Shown here: positions 57,679-64,000 of the stretch, in pieces
Layout: each line of letters starts with the position of its first letter
Position numbering within the stretch: the first letter of the stretch is position 1
Assembly: GCA_028583605.1 (NCBI GenBank)
Contig: CM053335.1
Location: 13,547,053 to 13,611,052, forward strand
Direction of reading: 5' to 3'
Source of the DNA: Dastarcus helophoroides
Lineage: Eukaryota; Arthropoda; Insecta; Coleoptera; Bothrideridae
Length of the DNA: 64,000 nucleotides
The notes under the pieces: generated by a model
What the model was told of the DNA's origin: nothing
Databases searched by the model: none
What the model saw: the letters and a program-made list of their open reading frames with translations, nothing else
Position numbers and translations under genes: made by a program

Positions 57679-59530
57679 TTATAATTTTCGTCTTTTCCTG
57701 ACCCTTTTTTCTTCAAATGACCTGTGAAGTGGATTTCTGCTACGTTTTGTTCCTTTTTCTTGAGTTTCTCTGTGTAGCATCCAACAGTAATCTGCAAACA
57801 TATTTATTCCCCACTGTCCCTGAAACCGCCGTTCAAACTCTTTGAGATCTTGGTGAAATCTTTCTCCTTGCTCTTCACTGAAGTCTCCGTTATTCTCCGG
57901 GAATTGGTCAAGATGCGAATCAAGGAAGTGCATTTTCAAATTCATTAGGCAACCTGAATGCTGAAAATTTCTTATCATATTTGCCACAATGCTTTTGTAA
58001 TCAGCATCCTTGGTATTGCCTAAAAATTTGGTACACACTTTCTTGAAACTTAACCACGATGCCTTTTCTTGGTCATCCATGACTGCAACAAACCCTTCAT
58101 CTTTGAATAACTTTCGGATTTCCGGTCCATCGAAGATGCCTTCCCTTAGTTTAGCATCAGATTTTTTTTTTAAACACAGTACGCAGGTACGTAAAACATT
58201 CACCATCTTTATCAAGAGCTTTGACATACTGTTTAATTAAGCCAAGTTTTATATGAAGAGGAGGAATGAGAATTTTGGCTGGATCAACAAGCGGTTTCTT
58301 TATTATATTATGTGATCCAACCTTAAATGAAGATCGTAAAGGCCATTCTTTTTTTACGTAGTGATTTTTTCGATCCCTACTGTCAAACATACACAAATAG
58401 CATGGATATTTTGTGAATCCAGATTGCTGTCCAAGGATCATGGACAAAATTTTTAAATCACCACATACTTGCCACTTATGTTCTTCGTACTTTATTTTCT
58501 TTAGGACAACTTCGAGGTTTGAATACTCTTCTTTAAGTACAGTGGAGTGGGCTAAAGGCAGAGGAGCGAATTTGTTGGTGTTGTGGAGAAGGACTGCCTT
58601 AAGACTCTGTTGAGACGAATCAATGAATAACCGCCAATTTTCTGGCTCATATAAATTTGGCTTAAATTCATCGATAAGTCCTTTTACATCAGTGCAATAG
58701 AGTAAATCTTCATTTTTTTCAAAATATTTACGGAAGGCTTCTTCTCGATTCCGATAAAACGAAACTTTAGTACCTTTTGTCAATAGATTTCTCTTTTTCA
58801 TATTCGAAGCCAATATTTCAGCCGCTTCTTTTGAGAGTTTAGCCTCTCTGAATAAATCATTCAGATGTTTTTGATCGTATTTTTCCGGCTTCCGATCTTC
58901 ACCAATAGGTCTGTATTCTTCATTGCTCGAAAACTCTTCTTCCTCAGATTCGCTAGAAATGTTTTCACTACTAGTATCAAACTCTTTATCAATAAAAGCT
59001 GAATTTTCAGGATCGACGTCGACTTCCATTGTGTCTAATCCACTAGTCAGACTGTCTTGTGACGTGTCATCTTCTAAACCTTCTATGAAGTTTGCAACTG
59101 GTTGTTGAACACTTGACACAGAAGGATAAGAAATTTTATCCTTATGCATTCGGCCCACAGTGTTGACATTTGTTGTGCAAAAGTAACAATTACTTGCATC
59201 AAGTGGCTTTTTCCATATCGCTGGAGTTTTAAATTTAAGATTCGCCTTGACCTGGTGCTTTTCAAATCTATTGATCATATTATAACATGAGCCACAAACA
59301 AAATTGGGTATCCAATTTTTGAGATCGAGGGAAACTTTCATATTGAAGCACTTTTCATACAAAGTCACGAAACGATCTGTTAATTTCTTTGTATTTTTTA
59401 TCCCTATGTACTTTGCACAAACGTAGCAAAAAGCATTGGGATTTCCAGTACATTTGTGATTGCCACGAGTACTAGAAGTTCCAGCAAAATTTTCAGTAGA
59501 AGAATCCATGAAAATAAATAAACCCCGCAC
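57679..59530 (-). pseudogene. Transposon-encoded protein of an uncharacterised animal family, one frameshift
   Basis: Two overlapping frames, 58157-59530 (457 codons) and 57679-58227 (182 codons), make one protein of about 615 residues. The break is a +1 shift in ten A's (58162-58171). The true start may be the second ATG (59509, MDSSTENF). N-terminal zinc-binding-like Cys pairs: C35-x2-C38, C79-x2-C82, C115-x2-C118. An acidic, Ser-rich linker follows (about 150-210). Then a conserved block: WRLFIDSS (D304), a beta strand SLKAVLLHN, VCGDLKI (D358), YPCYLC, then in frame two SEEQGERFHQDL (E118/E119/E122) and a basic tail. This arrangement recurs in proteins annotated as uncharacterised in many arthropods and cnidarians. 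D304, D358 and a Glu in the SEEQGE block could form a DDE-type RNase-H transposase site; that is inference. Confidence 0.8.
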
Positions 59531-59917
59531 GCTAGAATACCTAGGCCTAAGTATGAGGGCTTTCCGACTTTGACAAGGACAATGTCAACTCGTCGTCGGA
59601 CACACTACGGCATCATTCTCATATTCTAGCGCTTCCCTGCAAAACAGCGCGCCTTCGCTGGCTTCGATACGCCGAAATGTTGACTAGCGAATCATTCTAC
59701 ACATCCCGATAAAGGGCAGTTGTCATCGTAGTCCAATCATTCCGGAGTAGCAGGTTTCTGCCGGTAAATGTACCGATTTAGTTAACCATTTCCTTATTTT
59801 TTGTCAAAAACAAAATATCATCTATGTGACACTTAAATAAGACACAATAAGTAGTGAATTAACGTATTTGCACATTACGGTTGGATATTACAGAGAGAAA
59901 CAAGTAGAAACTGCAAG

Positions 59918-60106
59918 ATGATAATATCATACAGAAAAAAATACGAGATCGTGATTTTTATCGGTTTTTTTGGTTTTTCTCCACACTCAAACTGCTAAAG
60001 TTTGACCCCCAATTTAAACTACAGATTCGTGTTCAGCGGAAAAAAATACGCCGGACTATGTGGGTCCGACACCCAGCACACACCACTTTTTTTTTGTGGG
60101 CCTGTG
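59918..60106 (-). repeat. Right terminal inverted repeat
   Basis: Inverse of 57495-57676, with a ~7 bp longer segment where CTGCTAAA occurs in opposite orientation. Confidence 0.9.
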
Positions 60107-60139
60107 TTATTAATACGTTTATGTAACAGATCAACCGAC

Positions 60140-60340
60140 TGCTTTAGGGTGCGATTCCTGGCTTCTATTTGTAACTCACTCGCTCCATTCGCCTTCTAGA
60201 CATTCGATGGATATCTTAAACCTAGAGGGTGAGTCACTGGTGAATCCGCGGTCTATAACACGGCGATACTCGGCCTCTATTTATATCTCACGCCTACCAC
60301 TCGCCTTCTAGACGTTCCACAGATGTCTTTAATCTCGCGG
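60140..60340 (+). repeat. Imperfect tandem duplication, ~110 bp
   Basis: CGCCTTCTAGACATTC near 60189 and CGCCTTCTAGACGTTC near 60302, each preceded by CGATTCCTGG/CGATACTCGG and a CTATTT block. Not a gene. Confidence 0.55.
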
Positions 60341-61135
60341 TTTGTAGTACGTAACCGAAGGAGAACAACATTCTAAGACATTAAATGATTGATACGCGAG
60401 AGCATAACAATATTTTTGACTGCAGAGAGTGGTCCAAAATTTGATTACTCAAAATTTTTTTAATTGGGACACCGTGACACTTTTGATAGAGTATCCCACG
60501 CCTAATACAACGATGCCAAGTTTTTCGAGTAATCTTACTTTATTACAAATATATAAAAATAAATATATAAAATAGTCACTCAAATCAATTGCTGTTCGTA
60601 TTTATACAAATATCGATGTAATATGCCACCATTTCATCTGCTAAAGTAACTATTTTATTTGCCTCATGTTTAATGAATACTTCGGCATCAATTACCAATA
60701 AAATTTTCCAATAACTAGCTCGATTATTAATTATTTGTCCCAAATAACAGTGTTCATTAACGTAAAGTATCGTTTTTGTTTGGACGTTTATCAGAATTAA
60801 TAATAGGTGAATACTTCCGGATAAATATATATTATTTACGCGCATTTCATTTATGAATAAAATAACTATCAAACGCATCATTAAACAATGAAACTTTGAA
60901 ATTGTATGCTTACAAATATATAAAACGGAAAGTGTACTTGTCTGCCTGTTTGTCCGTGTTTTATGGTTCAATTACTGAACTGACACTGGATGATACTGGA
61001 CGAAAATTGAGCAAGCGAGATCGTTAATAGAATACTTTTTATCCTGTTCCAGATCTCCCAAACTAATAAAATCTAAAAAGAGTAAATAACCATTTTCTGC
61101 TTTCTACATAGAAAATTGCATAGACATATATGTAA
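60341..61135. other. Spacer with one long unassigned frame
   Basis: The minus-strand frame 60585-60971 is 128 codons with several hydrophobic stretches, no recognised domain and no TATA box found. It may be chance in AT-rich DNA. Confidence 0.35.
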
Positions 61136-61139
61136 AATC

Positions 61140-61915
61140 TGGTAGGTGCATTAGAATCTAGTCTCCTGGGACCTTCCTAGAGACCACGCGCTTTGCTAAG
61201 CGTTTATGGTTCAACTATTGGTAGTTTGACTGCCTTTGATCCGATATACAAGCTTAGACGGCGACTGCAGTCTAGGTTGCATTCTACTCTTATACGATAC
61301 ATGTTGGAGTTGTTCAGAGTTTCTCTATGGATCAATATGTGGCAGTATTTAGGTGTCACACGAAGTTCATTCGTTAATTTCATAGTATTGTTACGGGCTT
61401 TTTCGGTTCGAATTGATTACACGTGATGGATTATAACCACTTTATTATTGAACTCAACTTTGATCACCACAATTGAATAATGAACTCACTTATTGACTTC
61501 TTAATAACTCACTAATTACACTGACTCTAACTAACTGACTCGAGGGAAAGCTAACCGCCTCTTATAGTTTTGGCCCCCGGCTTCCAGAACTTTTCGGCAG
61601 ATAAGGCTTATCGTTTGCCGAAATTTCTGAAACGCTTATCTGCCATTTGTTTCGTTATCACGGCCGCTTTCCTCTTATTAGATCCTTCTAGAAACTTTTT
61701 TTTATTTACTAAATTATACAATTCTATTCTAAATTCTATTCCATCTATTTACATTGCGTTATAGTATTTACTTGCCGGAATATTTGTTAGCATTCAAGCT
61801 GGATATACCAAAACTGACGAGATCTAATAAGATCGAATCGAGTCTTTGGTTTCCAAATTCTGAATCCTATAAATGTTCAAACCTATTGGTCTGTACATTA
61901 ACTAACAAAATCTGA
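61140..61915 (+). repeat. Ribozyme satellite, copy 3, split by a solo LTR
   Basis: GTGCATTAGAATCTAGTCTC through TTTCATAGTAT (61388), then the LTR, then GTATTTACTTGCCGGAATAT to the end. Hammerhead region near 61807-61850: CTGACGA and GATCT/AGATC are intact but GAAA is GAAT and stem III is CGAG, so it is inactive. The unit is isolated, not in a long array. Confidence 0.85.
61389..61763 (-). mobile_element. Solo LTR, Ty3/gypsy-like, copy 2
   Basis: 375 bp on the minus strand, the same length as copy 1. Flanked by GTAT at 61385-61388 and 61764-61767. Its ends are TGTTAC on the plus strand at the left and TTATA at the right (CA mutated to TA). The TATA box is degraded to TATAAG and two outer heat-shock units are mutated, so it is the older or less constrained copy. 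The frame 61570-61764 is inside it and not a gene. Confidence 0.85.
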
Positions 61916-63170
61916 CAGCGGTAATAGCTTCATCCAACGATAGGGTACAACCTTGTTTAGCTAGAAATTTGCTAAGTATACACATGACCTTGTCAGCTAG
62001 TTTGAACAAAACATCATTTTGCAACCTGCACGAACTCTTTAAAGTTTTATGATTTTATGAATGAGAAAGTATGTGTGATCAGCCGCACTATTTATCGCCA
62101 TCTTACCACAATCTACTACATCTGGTTCTTAATTAATGCGACAGACTAATTAAAACAAATTAAATAGCGATAGGAACAACCTTATAGATATGGAAACGCA
62201 CACCCAAATATATATATATATATATATACATGATCGCATCACCGAGCTTAAACAAAACATCATTCTACAGTCTGCACGAACTCCTTAGAGTTGCGTTTAT
62301 CCGAACTAATTTCATAAAGAAGAATGTGGTGATCGACGGCACTATCTATCGTTATCTTACAACAATCTGCTATATCTGGTTCTTGATTAAACGAGAGACA
62401 AATTAAAACAAATTGATGTCAACTTAAATAACGATAGGTACAACCTTTGTATTTATGGAAACCGGCTAGACAGCTAAATATTCACATTATCGCATCAACG
62501 AATTTGAACAAAACTTAATTCTGCAGCTGCACAAATTCTTTAAAACTGCGTTTATCGAAACTGATTTTATAGAGAAAGTATGTGTGATCGTCGGCACTAT
62601 CTATCGCTGTCTTAGAACAATATACTATATCTGGTTCTTAATTAATACGAGGGACAAATTAAAACAAATTGATATGTCAAATTAAATAACGATAGATACA
62701 ACCTTGTATATCTGGAAACTCGCTGTGCACTCAAATATACACATGATCGCATCACTAAGTTTGAACAAAACATCATTCTGCAGTCTGCACGAACTTCTTA
62801 AAGTTGCGTTTATCCGAACTAATTTTATAAATGAGAAAGAAGGTGTGATCGACGGCACTATGTATCGTTATCTTACACCAATCTGCTATATCTGGTTCTT
62901 AATTAAACAAGAGACAAATTAAATTAAAACAAATTGATATGTCAATTTAAATAACGAAAGGTGCAACCTTGTATTTATGGAAACTCGCTAGGCAGCTAAA
63001 TATTCACATAATCGTATCAACGAATTTGAACAAAACTTAATTCTGCAGCTGCACGAACTCTTTATAGCTGCGTTTATAGAAACTGATTCTATAGAGAAAG
63101 TATCAGCAATCTACTATATCTGGTTCTTAATGAAATCTACAGACAAAATAAAAAACAAATTAATCTGTCA
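61916..63170 (+). repeat. Tandem repeat, ~255 bp unit, ~5 copies
   Basis: TTTGAACAAAAC (or TTAAACAAAAC) lies near 62011, 62246, 62506, 62760 and 63025 (spacing 235-265). Each unit includes CATCATTCTGCAGTCTGCAC, GCACTATCTATCGTTATCTT and CTATATCTGGTTCTTAATTA. The CATCATTCTGCAGTCTGCAC block is the inverse of a block in the MITE at 17.9 kb. A (TA)n run lies at 62210-62228. No gene. Confidence 0.85.
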
Positions 63171-63339
63171 ATTTAACAAATTTAAAAACTCTTTGGTCGG
63201 TTTTTCCGTTGCCATAAAGACAATTATTCATTTAAATCTGCAGGCGAAGTCATAAGTATTCGCTATAAGAATTAAAGAAAATTCAGTTTCTGCAGATTTT
63301 TCGTTTTTTTTTTGATAAGAATTTATTCGTAAAATTTCA

Positions 63340-63570
63340 ATAATTTTGAAAATGACAAATGACCAATTAAATGTTCTGTAATTAAACAGTTAAACGTGCT
63401 TAAAATTGAAAATATGTACAACCACAACCATAGACTAGTTTCGGCCTTCCTTAGCCTCATCAGCATGGTACGGTGACTGTATACCAACTTAAAGCCGTTA
63501 GTCAGTCGTATAAGTATCCAAGAGAGCAAACCTCCATTGGGTGACTTGCAACTGACTTTTAACTGTTTAT
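63340..63570 (-). repeat. Penelope-like fragment, family 2
   Basis: Matches 19000-19130 in the same orientation, including TAAATGTTCTGTAATTAAAC and ACCACAACCATAGACTAGTT. It carries a complete hammerhead motif. The frame 63323-63577 on the minus strand is not recognised as a reverse transcriptase and is probably not coding. Confidence 0.7.
63427..63471 (-). ncRNA. Hammerhead ribozyme motif, Penelope-like family 2 (complete)
   Basis: Minus strand: stem I ACCATG pairs with TATGGT (six pairs, one G-U). Core CTGATGA. Stem II GGCT/GGCC around AAGGAA. GAAA at 63439-63442. Self-complementary CTAG stem III. Cleavage triplet GTC. All conserved positions are present. The tiny stem III fits the dimer-acting hammerheads known from Penelope-like elements. 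Confidence 0.75.
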
Positions 63571-64000
63571 TACGCAAACAATTTCGCTACATGCTAATTG
63601 AAGCATTATTCTCTGCTGAGATAATAAGCCTTGTATATACGAATATATACAAGTTTATTACGATGCAATTGAAATCTAATTTCATTAGAATCTAATGAAA
63701 ACTAGACTGCAATTGCAAAGTTCACGTAGATGAGGCAAAGCTTGTATCACGGGTTGCATCGCAACATCCATAGATACAAACGTCCTCGGCGTGACTTTAC
63801 TTTCATCTAGTTTTGACAAATGACCAAAATTTGAAAAAAAAAAATCGAATTTTCAAAAAAAGTGCAACTTTCCGCAGGAACGAAATCTGAAAAATGTCCG
63901 GATTTGCAGAAAAAAGTTAAAATTCCAAAAAAAATTGATAAACATTCTTAATGAAGTCGAAAATTACAAAAAAAGCCGAATTTTTCATAAAACTCGAATG
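63571..64000. other. Spacer, then degenerate A-rich repeat at the window edge
   Basis: No gene. A 24 base near-palindrome CTTGTATATACGAATATATA... lies at 63630-63653. From about 63815 the A-rich degenerate repeat resumes and runs off the window. Confidence 0.5.

Larger units (their letters stand above)
57492..60109. mobile_element. 2.6 kb DNA transposon with long TIRs, unassigned superfamily
   Basis: Element 57495-60106, flanked by TTA at 57492-57494 and 60107-60109 (candidate 3 bp target duplication). Terminal inverted repeats: 57495-57676 and 59918-60106, about 182 and 189 bp, starting CACAGGCCCACAAAAAAAAA and differing by few bases and a ~7 bp indel. It contains one gene on the minus strand that fills the space between the repeats. 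The similar peptides predicted from both ends (each with GGKKYAGLCG-like text) are the repeat itself translated. CACAG ends plus a 3 bp duplication recall CACTA/EnSpm elements, but the long repeats and the protein do not let me assign it. Confidence 0.85.

Noticed and set aside
57492..57797. Separate 101-codon gene at the transposon's left end, and a similar frame at 60002-60199
   Set aside because: Both read the same terminal inverted repeat, so the matching peptides reflect the repeat and not two genes.
60585..60971. 128-codon minus-strand gene
   Set aside because: Long for chance but in AT-rich DNA, with no domain, promoter or paralog in the window; left as unassigned spacer.
61570..61764. 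64-codon frame
   Set aside because: Lies inside solo LTR copy 2 in antisense orientation.
1..64000. CRISPR array, bacterial operon, rRNA or tRNA genes
   Set aside because: Tandem repeats here lack unique spacers of constant size, gene structure is eukaryotic, and I recognised no rRNA core or tRNA box A/B pair.

Overview
This is nuclear DNA from an animal, most likely an insect (beetle-like is only a guess). It has no operons or bacterial signals. The genes are sparse, tiny and TATA-driven, and they sit in AT-rich repeats. A decayed mariner/Tc1-type transposase, solo LTRs, hAT-type elements and Penelope-like fragments account for much of the recognisable sequence.

Layout. 1-6.5 kb, 14.8-16.9 kb, 20.2-26.3 kb, 28.8-34.6 kb, 35.3-36.6 kb, 42.9-43.6 kb, 47.2-50.7 kb and 53.8-56.3 kb are a degenerate AT-rich repeat built on an AAATTTCGACTTTTT-like motif, which flips strand from block to block. 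12.0-14.8 kb is a separate degenerate satellite made of TGACCTTGA-type units. 36.6-40.5 kb is an almost pure pyrimidine tract, mostly (TTCTC)n. Arrays of a ~370 bp satellite lie at 45.0-47.0, 50.7-52.4 and 61.1-61.9 kb; a ~255 bp tandem repeat lies at 61.9-63.2 kb.

Host genes. Five intronless genes encode 53-69 residue secreted peptides rich in Gly, Val, Ile and sometimes His: 26819-27007 (+), 34802-34984 (-), 41620-41781 (+), 44031-44204 (+) and 52566-52775 (-). Each has a signal peptide and a TATA box 62-81 bp before the ATG. Three share an ATGATGCAACAAT element about 60-67 bp upstream of the TATA box, so they look like a co-regulated family. The 34.8 and 41.6 kb genes are divergent close paralogs on either side of the pyrimidine tract.

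Mobile DNA. (1) Three repeat families carry hammerhead ribozyme motifs: the ~370 bp satellite (like the ribozyme-bearing satellites or retrozymes of other animals), a short inverted Penelope-like repeat with about 12 copies, and a second Penelope-like fragment at 19.1 and 63.4 kb. (2) A 2.6 kb DNA transposon at 57495-60106 has ~185 bp terminal inverted repeats and encodes a protein of a family usually annotated as uncharacterised; its frame is broken once in a ten-base A run. (3) Two 375 bp solo LTRs each keep a 4 bp target duplication and carry heat-shock elements upstream of the TATA box; one splits the mariner-type pseudogene. (4) A 2.67 kb hAT-type element at 53738-56407 has a perfect 8 bp target duplication and is filled with the AT-rich repeat. 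Smaller hAT-like and foldback elements lie at 17.9, 18.9, 28.7 and 44.4 kb.

All assignments come from reading the sequence; no search or folding program was run.
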